Source of the DNA: CAVSUZ01 sp963834715
GTDB taxonomy: Bacteria; Pseudomonadota; Alphaproteobacteria; Acetobacterales; Acetobacteraceae
Assembly: GCA_963834715.1 (NCBI GenBank)
Contig: CAWIDE010000021.1
Span: 1-64,000, forward strand
DNA length: 64,000 nt
Direction of reading: 5' to 3'
Positions 35,014 through 43,185 of this stretch are shown piece by piece. Under the pieces are notes generated by a model that saw nothing but the letters and a program-made list of their open reading frames with translations, searched no databases and was not told the origin of the DNA. Within the stretch, counting starts at the first letter, position 1, and each line of letters starts with the position of its first letter. The position numbers and the translations under genes were made by a program.

Positions 35014-36318
35014 CTACTGCATATAGCCCGCCTGTTGCATGGTAGATGTCACGGACGCCTGCGCCCGCTTCAGCGCCTGATCAGCGCTGATCTGCCCGGT
35101 CAGTGCCGCCGCCACCAACTGCCCAACCGTAGTCCCGAGCGCCTGGAACTCCGGGATCGACACATATTGGATCCCCGTATAGGGCACCTTCTGTGCCGTC
35201 GGATGCGTGATATCCGCCGACAGGATGGCCTTCTCTACCTCCTTGGCGAATGGCGCCGCCTTCAGGTAATCCGGGTTGTTATATGTGGTCTGCCTCGTTC
35301 CAGGAGGAACCACCGTCCACCCATCCGTCTTGCCTACCAGGTCGATGTACTGCTTGTCCGTTGCCCACTGCAGGAACGACTTCGCAGTTGCCTCCTGCCT
35401 CGACGACTTCGGAATCGCCAGCGCCCAGGCCCAGAACCAATGCGACCCGTTCGGCACTTTGGCGATCGGCGCCGGTGCAAACGCCGTCTTATTCGCTACC
35501 TGGCTGGTATGCGGATCGTAAATATATCCGGCGCCCGAGGTCGCATCGACCCACATCCCGCAATGCCCGGTCGAGAACAGCGCCTGATTCTCATTGAACC
35601 CGTTCGAGCTCGCGCCCGGCGGACCATAATTGCGCATCAGATTGATATAAAAATTCAGCGCCTCATGCCACGGCGGCGTATCAAGCTGCGGTTTCCAGTT
35701 CATATCGAACCACTGTCCGCCAAAGGTATTAACCAGCGGATCGAAAAACGCCATGTTCTCGCCCCAGCCCGGCTTGCCCCGCAGGCAAACCCCGTATTGC
35801 TGCTTGCTCTTGTCCGTCAGTTTCTTTGCAAAATTCTCGACATCCGTGTACGTCGGCTGCTCCGGCATTTTTAGGCCCGCCTGATCAAACAGATCCTTGC
35901 GGTAATACGTAAACGAACTCTCCGCATAAAACGGCACGGCATACAGCTTCCCGTTCGCTGACAGGCTGTCCCGCACTGTCTTGAAAATATCGTTGTAATC
36001 GTAACTGCTTGGAAAATCGTTGACCGGGTCCAACCACCCCTGCTTGGCCCAGATCGGCGTCTCGTACGACCCGATCGTCACGACATCGAACTGCCCACCG
36101 TTTGTCGCGATATCCGTCGTCACCCGCTGACGCAGGACATTCTCCTCAAGCACGACCCAGTTGACGTGATTGCCAGTCTGCTTCTCCCATTGCGGCGACA
36201 GCCTCTGCATCACGATCATTTGAGAATTATTCACCGTCGCGATCGTGATGGTCGCCGCTTGTGCCGAAACCGCACTTATCAGCGCCACGGCTGCCGCGAA
36301 ACATCCCGTGCGTAACAT
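35014..36318 (-). CDS. Polyol/sugar ABC substrate-binding protein
   Basis: This periplasmic family-1 solute-binding protein has 434 residues. The signal peptide is MLRTGCFAAAVALISAVSAQ and is cleaved after Ala. The mature part has QWEKQTGNHVNWVVLEENVL, GQFDVVTIGSYETPIWAKQG, YAVPFYAESSFTYYRKDLFD and a GWTVVPPGTR stretch near the C-terminus. This resembles mannitol/sorbitol-binding SmoE proteins. GGGAGG lies eight bases before the ATG. It heads the operon of permeases, dehydrogenase and kinase. The ATPase that should power the importer is not encoded in the window. Confidence 0.92.
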   Translation of the reverse strand: MLRTGCFAAAVALISAVSAQAATITIATVNNSQMIVMQRLSPQWEKQTGNHVNWVVLEENVLRQRVTTDIATNGGQFDVVTIGSYETPIWAKQGWLDPVNDFPSSYDYNDIFKTVRDSLSANGKLYAVPFYAESSFTYYRKDLFDQAGLKMPEQPTYTDVENFAKKLTDKSKQQYGVCLRGKPGWGENMAFFDPLVNTFGGQWFDMNWKPQLDTPPWHEALNFYINLMRNYGPPGASSNGFNENQALFSTGHCGMWVDATSGAGYIYDPHTSQVANKTAFAPAPIAKVPNGSHWFWAWALAIPKSSRQEATAKSFLQWATDKQYIDLVGKTDGWTVVPPGTRQTTYNNPDYLKAAPFAKEVEKAILSADITHPTAQKVPYTGIQYVSIPEFQALGTTVGQLVAAALTGQISADQALKRAQASVTSTMQQAGYMQ

Positions 36319-36350
36319 GAAGCATTCCTCCCCTTAGCCAGCCTGTCGAA

Positions 36351-38063
36351 TTGGTCGCAAAGGCAAATCAGCCCAACAGCTTAAACGAACCGAGTCAAGC
36401 AGCTTCTGGCGACTGGCAACTGACGACTGAATTCGCCGTTGGCAGCCCCGATGCCTCGCATACTGGATCAATTTGCCGCCCGGTTCCACTCGCGGCGTTC
36501 CTGGACCACTGCGCTTCTGGGCGCGCCCTGGCCGTGGCCGCTTTCCTCGATGCAAGTCACCCCCAGAAGCCGAGCCGGCCGCCCGCGCCCCCACTACGTT
36601 CGCGCTGGCGCCCATGGGAGGGCCGCTACCTCCCCACTCTCGCCACGGCCATTATCAGCCTCTCCCCTTTTATTGTCGTCACCACCGCGTACGCCATGTT
36701 TAGCCGGCAGGTCGGAGGCGACATCCACGCCTCCCAGACCGCGCTGGAAATCATCGCGGGCCTCGCCACCGCCGGATACGCCTGCGGTGCCCTGTTCGGC
36801 GGCGACCTCATTCAGCGATTCCGCCAGCGAGAATTGTTCTTCCTCTGCGAGCTCCTGTTCGCGATCGGCTGTCTCCTGGCCGCCATGGCTCGTAGCCCCG
36901 CCGGCTACGCCGCCGGCCGTATCCTGTCCGGCTTCGCCACTGGCCTCCTGCTCGTCATCGCCCTGCCGCCGGTTTTTCAAAGGTTCCCTGCCAGCAAGCT
37001 GCCTATCACCATCATCTTCGTGAACATCGGCTTTTTCGGCACGGTCTGCATCGGCCCGCTGCTGGGCGGCTGGGTCGAGGCCGGACACCACTGGCGTTGG
37101 TTCTACGGCGTCCTCGGCGCAATCGGTGCGGCAAACATCATTCCAGCTTTCCTGTGCATTCCCCTCCAGGCCGCCTTCAATCCCGGTTTTCGATTTGACT
37201 GGCCCGCCGTTCTTCTAGGGTTCGGCGCTGTGGTCCTACCCTTTTGGGCCTCCGGCGAGCTTGCCGCTTATGGCTTCGCCTCGATCCGCTTCACCGCTCC
37301 CCTCTTCGTCGGCGCCATCTGCTTCATCGCGCTCATCCTGATCGAGTTTCACCAGGAACAACCCCTCTCTCCCGTCAGACCGATGTGGAACACTTACTCG
37401 GTCACCGGCACTCTCGTTGCGATGATCGGCGGCGGCGTCTTCGTTTCGATGCTCGAGCTTGCCGTGCGCTTCCACATGCAGGTCCTGCACCAGACACCCG
37501 TGCAGACCGGCCTTTTGCTCTGGCCGCTCGCGCCTGCTGTGCTGGTTACCGCCATGATCTTCGGTGGTATCCTGCGCACCCGCCTTATGCCCCTGTTCCT
37601 CTTCATGGGCATGGCCCTGCTGATCGGCGCTGGCGCGATGTTGCTGAAGCTGCCCGCAAACGGCGGCGCCGGCCTGACGATGAGCGCCGCCGCCCTGTTG
37701 GGATTCGGAGCAGGGGCGACAGTTTCGCCAGGGTTGAATATTGCGAGCTTTCCGGTGCCTAATCAGATCATTGGTCGCGTCTTCGCGCTTGTCGAGCTGG
37801 TGCGCTCGCTAGCCGATTACATCATGGCCCCGGTCATTCTCCAGATCGCCCGAGAGTCATCCGCTGCCCGCCTCGATGCGCACGGTGTGCATTTCGCGCT
37901 CTGGGTCACTGTCATGGTCACGATCGGCTGCACACTCGCGGGCACGCTTCTATACATTCTCGGCCGTGGTGGTCTCCCACGCCCCGATTTCGAGACCTGG
38001 CTCGCTCACAAAGGCCCTGCGATCCAGCCCACTCCCCTGCTCGCCCGCCTCCGCTCACTATGA
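36351..38063 (+). CDS. MFS transporter (DHA2-like)
   Basis: This inner-membrane major facilitator has about 14 hydrophobic segments over 570 residues. Recognisable parts are WEGRYLPTLATAIISLSPFI at the start of the transport domain, AGRILSGFATGLLLVIALPP and FGTVCIGPLLGGWVEAGHHW (motif C-like). The first ~85 residues are not membrane-like and the frame begins at TTG 36351. A later start such as GTG 36534 is plausible. It is divergent from the polyol operon with a very short gap. The substrate is unknown; drug or metabolite export would be typical. Confidence 0.88.
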   Translation: MVAKANQPNSLNEPSQAASGDWQLTTEFAVGSPDASHTGSICRPVPLAAFLDHCASGRALAVAAFLDASHPQKPSRPPAPPLRSRWRPWEGRYLPTLATAIISLSPFIVVTTAYAMFSRQVGGDIHASQTALEIIAGLATAGYACGALFGGDLIQRFRQRELFFLCELLFAIGCLLAAMARSPAGYAAGRILSGFATGLLLVIALPPVFQRFPASKLPITIIFVNIGFFGTVCIGPLLGGWVEAGHHWRWFYGVLGAIGAANIIPAFLCIPLQAAFNPGFRFDWPAVLLGFGAVVLPFWASGELAAYGFASIRFTAPLFVGAICFIALILIEFHQEQPLSPVRPMWNTYSVTGTLVAMIGGGVFVSMLELAVRFHMQVLHQTPVQTGLLLWPLAPAVLVTAMIFGGILRTRLMPLFLFMGMALLIGAGAMLLKLPANGGAGLTMSAAALLGFGAGATVSPGLNIASFPVPNQIIGRVFALVELVRSLADYIMAPVILQIARESSAARLDAHGVHFALWVTVMVTIGCTLAGTLLYILGRGGLPRPDFETWLAHKGPAIQPTPLLARLRSL

Positions 38064-38754
38064 TCGAGCGTGTTATTGCGAGGGGCGCAGCGGCCAAGCA
38101 ATCTCGTTCCCTCATACCAGGCGTCCGGTCCGATGACCGCTTTCAACTCTTCTCAAACCGTCGCCGCTGGCGACGTGATGTCGGGTTTTGGCCGAAAGCG
38201 GAACGGCAGCTTTCGAAATAGTCTGCAAGCCGCAACCGACGCTGAGCGGGACATCCGCACCGGACTTCTGCACCAGCCAAACCCTTGATTTTGCTTGCCT
38301 GGGCAAGCTGTGCGAAATTCTTGCAGACCGTGTGAAAACTTCAGGCCGTAACGGCAATGAGCAGGGTTCGAATCCGCTGGCGTTTAGCCGAGACATATAC
38401 CTGCCGCGAAGCAATTGCCTGCGAAACTATGTTGCGCGCGGTCCGCACGCTTCCGCGTTTTCACACGATCTGCTTGATTTATGCGCCCCGATTGCCGGTT
38501 CCAAAAGGGATTTCGATGTGGAATTAACCCTGACAGTCGCGGCGCGTGGTAGTGCCGTGATTTGGCAGAAGCAACGTTTCAAAAAAGATATGTGATTCCC
38601 AGCACGAAGCTGAGGATGAACGATCTTAAATCCTCGTAAAGTGCGAAGATTCTCCACACAGTTCGTCAGGAGGGCATGATACACTTAGTTACCATTAAAA
38701 AAGGGGGACGGCAAACCTGCAGGGCGGCCGCCTTGCTTTTGTTGGGGAACGTCA
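38064..38754. other. 690-bp stretch without a supported gene
   Basis: Lower GC than the surroundings and no frame with a family motif or ribosome-binding site. An open frame at 38188-38595 encodes a cysteine-rich, repetitive-looking product without homology I can name, and I do not support it. The bases before 38755 hold the leader of the lipocalin-like gene (GGGGAACGTCAATG). Confidence 0.5.
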
Positions 38755-39261
38755 ATGACTCTGACACAGGCTCTTACACGCTTTTGGATTCTCGCCAGCG
38801 TCGCCCTTTTTGCCTCCGGCGCGTTTACGACCAATGCTGCGGCGCAAAACCAAAACCCGATAGTCGGGGCGTGGGCGTTGGTGTCTGCGTCGCAGACCGT
38901 GAATGGTCAAACGCGGGACTATTTCGGTCCGCAACCACTCGGACAACTCATCTTCACCCCAAACGGTCGATTCTCAGTCATTCTAGTGCGATCCGATCTT
39001 CCCAACTTTGCCAGCAACAACCGGTCCACCGGCACGCCGGATGAGAACACCGCCGTGGCGCGAGGCAGCGTCGCACTCTTCGGCACCTACACGGTCAGCG
39101 GCGACAATCTGCATATCCATATCGATGGCAGCAGCTTCCCCAACTGGCGTGGCAAGGACCAAACCCGCATGGTCCAAGTCACGGGTGATCAGTTAACTTG
39201 GCAGAATGCAGCAGCCTCGGCGGGCGGGCACGACAAGCTCGTGTACCAACGCGCCAAGTAA
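38755..39261 (+). CDS. Secreted lipocalin-like protein
   Basis: This 168-residue protein has a Sec signal peptide (ILASVALFASGAFTTNAAAQ) and one lipocalin-like beta-barrel domain. The domain starts NPIVGAWALVSASQTVNGQT, followed by PQPLGQLIFTPNGRFSVILV. A central GTYTVSGDNLHIHIDGS and a C-terminal QVTGDQLTWQN complete the repeating strand pattern. The ligand is unknown. GGGGAAC lies seven bases before ATG 38755. It stands alone between non-coding stretches. Confidence 0.85.
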   Translation: MTLTQALTRFWILASVALFASGAFTTNAAAQNQNPIVGAWALVSASQTVNGQTRDYFGPQPLGQLIFTPNGRFSVILVRSDLPNFASNNRSTGTPDENTAVARGSVALFGTYTVSGDNLHIHIDGSSFPNWRGKDQTRMVQVTGDQLTWQNAAASAGGHDKLVYQRAK

Positions 39262-39413
39262 GTGTGTCGCTATTGGTGAGCGCGGCGGCAATTGCCGATC
39301 CAGCGTGCCTAACTGGCCCAACCGTTGGCCCGAGGTATGCCGCGCTGCTGCGAACAGGGAAGGTCCTAAGCACGGCGGATAAACGAGCAAGCAACTGTGT
39401 GATAAGGTCGTTT

Positions 39414-39547
39414 TATGACAACCTGGGCCGAGACAAAGCCGAGTATTCCCAACGCATAGCCGCGCCGCCATGAGAAGTCGGCGGAGGGACGTCCGCTTTG
39501 GAGGAGCAGCGCCGTTCGATTGAACGGCAGCTGTGGGCGCAGAGCGG
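39414..39547. repeat. Dispersed repeat, copy B
   Basis: The second copy of the repeat at 721-840, with 14 extra bases near the middle. It lies between the lipocalin-like gene and the convergent TonB-receptor gene. The rest of the 350-bp gap contains nothing recognisable. Confidence 0.75.
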
Positions 39548-39615
39548 ACCTCAGTGCGACCAGCACTCGGTGTCCGCTTCCCATCGGACTGGCGCGCTGG
39601 TATCAGGCGCCGCGG

Positions 39616-41604
39616 CTACAACCGGATCCGCACCCCCGCAATGAAACTCCCGCCCGGCGTCTGAAACCCATTCACCGGCTCAAACCTCGAATTGAAAATG
39701 TTCCGCCCATTAGCATACGCGCTGATCCGCGGCGTGATCTCGTACGTAATGGTCATGTTCACGATCGTCCCCTGGCGCGAGGTACCAACCACACCTGTGC
39801 TGAACCCCTGGTCATTGACCAGAAAATCCTGAAACGCCCCGGTAAACAGCACCTCCGGTACAATCCGCAGCTTGGGAACGGGCGCGATCATCGCATCCAC
39901 CGAGGCCGTGTTCTGCGGCCGCCGCAACAGCAGCATACCTGTATCGGCATTCTGCGGCTGCGTCCACGTATAGGTCGCATCCAGCAAAAACCATACTGTA
40001 GGCCGCAGCGTCAGTTCCGTCTCCACACCCTCGATATGCGCCGACCCCACATTCTCCGACGTGCTCGTGGTGGGCGTCGGAAACACCGTCTCGATCAGGT
40101 TGGTGATCTGCTCGTTGAAATAGGTCGCGTCGAAACTGACGGCATCCGACCGGCCCAGCGCGGGCAGGTCGGTGGTGAACCCCACTTCCCAGCCCTGTGC
40201 GGTCTCCGCCAGCAAATTCGGATTGCCGATATAACCAGTCGAGTCCACCCCAAACCGGTCAAACAGCGACGGTGCCAAAAAAGCCGTGCCATACGCTGCG
40301 TGGAAATGTGTCCGGATCTCCTGCGCGTCGAACACTGCACCAAGCCGCCACGTGAACGGCTGATCGTTCAGCACCCAGTCCTGCCGGATCTGCCCCGTCA
40401 CCGTCAGCCGCTGCGCCAGCGTCGTCTGAAACCCGGCATACACTGCATTATCCGTCATCGAAGCATTGAAGCTCTGCTGATACGGAAACCCCGCGGTCAT
40501 CGAGTTGATCCGCGTCTTCGCAGTCTCCGAGGTCTGCTCAAACCCGAACGTGATGTCCGCCATCGACACCATCGGTGAACGGATCACATCCCCCAGATGC
40601 AGCACATTGTTCCACTGCAGATCCGTCTCATAGGAATGATACCGCAAATCATTGGTCGCCAGGTTCGGATCATCCGGATTGAACGGCTCATAATACTTCC
40701 GGTCGTCCTGCAGATGCCCCAAGAACAGCCCCGTTTCCAGCAGCCCGCCCGCAAGCAACGAATGCACCCCGATCCGCCCGAGCAGGGATGTGTCATGCCC
40801 GGTTGAATTTGAGTCATCGAATGTCGGGGAACCCAGCTGGTTGAACCCGAACACCGCACGACGCCCGCGAAACAGCAGCGAAAACCGCGTGCCCGGCACT
40901 GGCGTATAGCCCAGGTTCACCGTCCCGATCTGGTCCCGGTAACCTTGCGGCGTACCCGTGTAAATCGCCTCCCGCTGCGGCGTGTAATCGAACCCCTCCA
41001 GCGATTCGGTCTGCACCACCGCGGCGTAATCCAGTGGCCCCTTAACGCCTGAAAGCACCTCGCTGTTCTGGATTTGCTGCGGATAACCGCCCGCGAGATC
41101 CCCGTATAGATGCACTCCCGGTTGATACCCCTGAACGGTAATTAGATTGATCACACCGCCGATCGCACCGGACCCGTACAAAGCCGCCATCGGCCCACGG
41201 ATGATTTCAATCCGCTCCACGTCCGCTAGTGTATCGATGCCAAAGTTGAACGCCGCCCCGGGATCGGAAGGATCGTTGATCGGCATCCCGTCGCGGAGCA
41301 CCAGCACCTGGTTCGAATTCGTTCCCCGGATAAACACACTGCCCTCGCCGCCGGGCCCACCGGACTGCGCCACGCGCACCCCAGGCACGGCTGACAGCGC
41401 TTCCGCGAGCGTATTGTAGCCCCGTTCCTCGATCTCCTGCCGCGTGATCACCGTCACCCCGGCGGGAATATTCTCGATCTCGGTCGGCACCCGAGTGGCC
41501 GTCACCACAACCTCAGGCGTCATCGTACCAGCCTGCGGCAGCATCTGCGCCGAAGCTAACGTTGGCAACGCTACCACCGTTGCCATCCCAAACACCAAAC
41601 GCAT
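39616..41604 (-). CDS. btuB: TonB-dependent receptor, BtuB-like
   Basis: This outer-membrane transporter, probably for cobalamin, has 662 residues. It has a signal peptide (LVFGMATVVALPTLASAQ) and a TonB-box-like MTPEVVVTATR. The plug domain contains EIENIPAGVTVITRQEIEER, RGTNSNQVLVLRDGMPINDP and GPMAALYGSGAIGGVINLIT. A 22-strand-type barrel follows, ending with the aromatic/basic SFIAGVRIRL. A cobalamin riboswitch directly upstream supports the B12 assignment. The frame extends further upstream, but ATG 41604 begins the signal peptide. Confidence 0.92.
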   Translation of the reverse strand: MRLVFGMATVVALPTLASAQMLPQAGTMTPEVVVTATRVPTEIENIPAGVTVITRQEIEERGYNTLAEALSAVPGVRVAQSGGPGGEGSVFIRGTNSNQVLVLRDGMPINDPSDPGAAFNFGIDTLADVERIEIIRGPMAALYGSGAIGGVINLITVQGYQPGVHLYGDLAGGYPQQIQNSEVLSGVKGPLDYAAVVQTESLEGFDYTPQREAIYTGTPQGYRDQIGTVNLGYTPVPGTRFSLLFRGRRAVFGFNQLGSPTFDDSNSTGHDTSLLGRIGVHSLLAGGLLETGLFLGHLQDDRKYYEPFNPDDPNLATNDLRYHSYETDLQWNNVLHLGDVIRSPMVSMADITFGFEQTSETAKTRINSMTAGFPYQQSFNASMTDNAVYAGFQTTLAQRLTVTGQIRQDWVLNDQPFTWRLGAVFDAQEIRTHFHAAYGTAFLAPSLFDRFGVDSTGYIGNPNLLAETAQGWEVGFTTDLPALGRSDAVSFDATYFNEQITNLIETVFPTPTTSTSENVGSAHIEGVETELTLRPTVWFLLDATYTWTQPQNADTGMLLLRRPQNTASVDAMIAPVPKLRIVPEVLFTGAFQDFLVNDQGFSTGVVGTSRQGTIVNMTITYEITPRISAYANGRNIFNSRFEPVNGFQTPGGSFIAGVRIRL

Positions 41605-41725
41605 GCGGTCCTCCGCGTCAGCGGGACCGCGCACCGGCGGCCCGGAGTAACAGGGGACGACAGCGGCCGGCGGGACTTCACCCGCTGCACCGGTGCACCC
41701 CGCCCGATGCGTGCGCGCAGTCTCG

Positions 41726-41928
41726 ATGCCGGCCGGTCTCCTGGCTCGCGGGTCTTCGCTCTCACCGCCTTCTCGCCGGACGCACCGGCAATGGCGCTTC
41801 GCGCGCAGGGTTGGTGTGGTGGCCGCGCGCAAAACGATAGGTGAGTCGCTCGCCGCAACAGTTGCGGGGGCAGCCGCCCGCGGTTGGCTCCGTGGCGTTC
41901 CCGTTTCAGCCCTTGCGGGCCACCGGCA
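41726..41928 (-). ncRNA. Cobalamin riboswitch
   Basis: Read on the minus strand, the leader has the adenosylcobalamin landmarks in order: GAAACGGGAACGCC, GGCTGCCCCCGCAACTG, GCGAAGACCC and the closing AGCCAGGAGACCGGCC (B12 box). It ends about 120 bases before the btuB-like start, leaving room for an expression platform. It is expected to lower receptor synthesis when cobalamin is plentiful. It occupies the intergenic region shared with the divergent CoA-transferase gene. Confidence 0.92.
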
Positions 41929-41964
41929 TCTACGCGGAGATTACTAAGTCAGGAGATTCCCGCA

Positions 41965-43185
41965 ATGATCCCTCGGGCCAATTTCGAACCCGCTGCGCCT
42001 GCACCCCTTGACGGCATCCGCGTTATCGATCTCTCCCGCCTGGTAGCGGGCAACATGCTCAGCCTCCAGCTCGCCGACCACGGCGCCGAAGTCATCAAGA
42101 TCGAGGATCCGCAGAAGGGCGACCCGCTGCGTGCCTGGCGCGTCAACGGCCTCAGCCTGTACTGGAAAGTTTATGGCCGGAACAAAAAAAGCCTCGCCCT
42201 AAGCCTGCGTGCCCCCGAGGGAAAAGCGGCCCTGCTGGAGCTCATTGCAACCAGCCAGATCCTGATTGAGAACTTCCGCCCCGGCACGCTGGAGCAGATG
42301 GGCCTGGGCCCGGACCTGCTGCACGCGCGCAACCCGGCCCTGGTCATCGTCCGCATCTCCGGCTTCGGCCAGACCGGACCCTACCGCGATCGCCCCGGCT
42401 TTGGTTCCCTGGTGGAGGGCATGTCCGGCTACGCCGCCAAGAGCCGGTATCTCGACCGGCCGCCGGTGTTGCCTCCGCTCGCCCTCGCCGACATGGTCGC
42501 AGGCCTTTACGGGGCCTATGCTGTGATGGTCGCGCTTCGCGTGGCCGAGCGCACCGGCAACGGCCAGTCAATCGACCTCCCTTTGCTCGATCCCCTCTTC
42601 TCCATCCTTGGTCCGGACGCTGCGATTTACCGTTTAACCGGCGAGAAACCGCAGCGGACCGGCAGCCGCTCCAACACCACAGCGCCCCGGAACGTATGGC
42701 CCACCAGCGACGGCCATTTCATCGCCATCTCTGCCTCCATCCAGGCCATGACCGAGCGCCTGCTCCGCGCTATCGGCCATCCCGAGATGATCGACGACCC
42801 CCGCTTCCGCACCAACGCCGACCGCGTCCGTAACGTCGAAGCGCTTGAGGGCCCAATCGCCGCCTTCATCGCCGCCCGTACCCTCGAGGAGAACCTGCGC
42901 GTTCTCCACGAAGCCGAGGTTACCGCCGGCCCGGTCTATGAGATCGACCAATTCCTCGATGATCCGCACGTGCAGGCCCGCGGCATCGTTGTAGAAACAC
43001 CCGATCCCGAGGCTGGCAACATGCTCATGCACAACATCGTGCCCCGCCTCACCGTCACACCAGGACGCCTGCGGCGGCCGGCCCCTGCCCTGGGCGAGCA
43101 CACCGCTGAGATCCTGAGATCCATCGGTTACAACGCCGGCCGCATCGACGCTTTGCACCGCCAGGGTGTGGTTGTGTTCCCCTAA
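41965..43185 (+). CDS. CaiB/BaiF family CoA transferase
   Basis: This family-III CoA transferase moves CoA between carboxylic acids. The 406-residue protein starts with PLDGIRVIDLSRLVAGNMLS, followed by the NQ/DxG region (YGRNKKSLALSLRAPEGKAA). The nucleophilic aspartate region is LALADMVAGLYGAYAVMVAL. AGPVYEIDQFLDDPHVQARG is the C-terminal family motif. ATG 41965 has AGGAGA eight bases upstream; upstream codons in the same frame belong to the riboswitch region. The substrate acid is unknown and no partner enzyme is adjacent. It is convergent with ppdK, with a four-base overlap. Confidence 0.92.
   Translation: MIPRANFEPAAPAPLDGIRVIDLSRLVAGNMLSLQLADHGAEVIKIEDPQKGDPLRAWRVNGLSLYWKVYGRNKKSLALSLRAPEGKAALLELIATSQILIENFRPGTLEQMGLGPDLLHARNPALVIVRISGFGQTGPYRDRPGFGSLVEGMSGYAAKSRYLDRPPVLPPLALADMVAGLYGAYAVMVALRVAERTGNGQSIDLPLLDPLFSILGPDAAIYRLTGEKPQRTGSRSNTTAPRNVWPTSDGHFIAISASIQAMTERLLRAIGHPEMIDDPRFRTNADRVRNVEALEGPIAAFIAARTLEENLRVLHEAEVTAGPVYEIDQFLDDPHVQARGIVVETPDPEAGNMLMHNIVPRLTVTPGRLRRPAPALGEHTAEILRSIGYNAGRIDALHRQGVVVFP

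Noticed and set aside
33950..35026. Long plus-strand open frame (358 codons) opposite the polyol permeases
   Set aside because: It is antisense to clear membrane permeases, rich in Arg/His/Gln and without any family motif.
38188..38595. 135-codon frame in the low-GC gap
   Set aside because: It has no ribosome-binding site, no domain and atypical composition. It is more likely non-coding.
39520..40578. Long plus-strand open frame opposite the TonB receptor
   Set aside because: It is a complementary-strand shadow of the barrel-coding sequence with Arg/Pro-rich composition.
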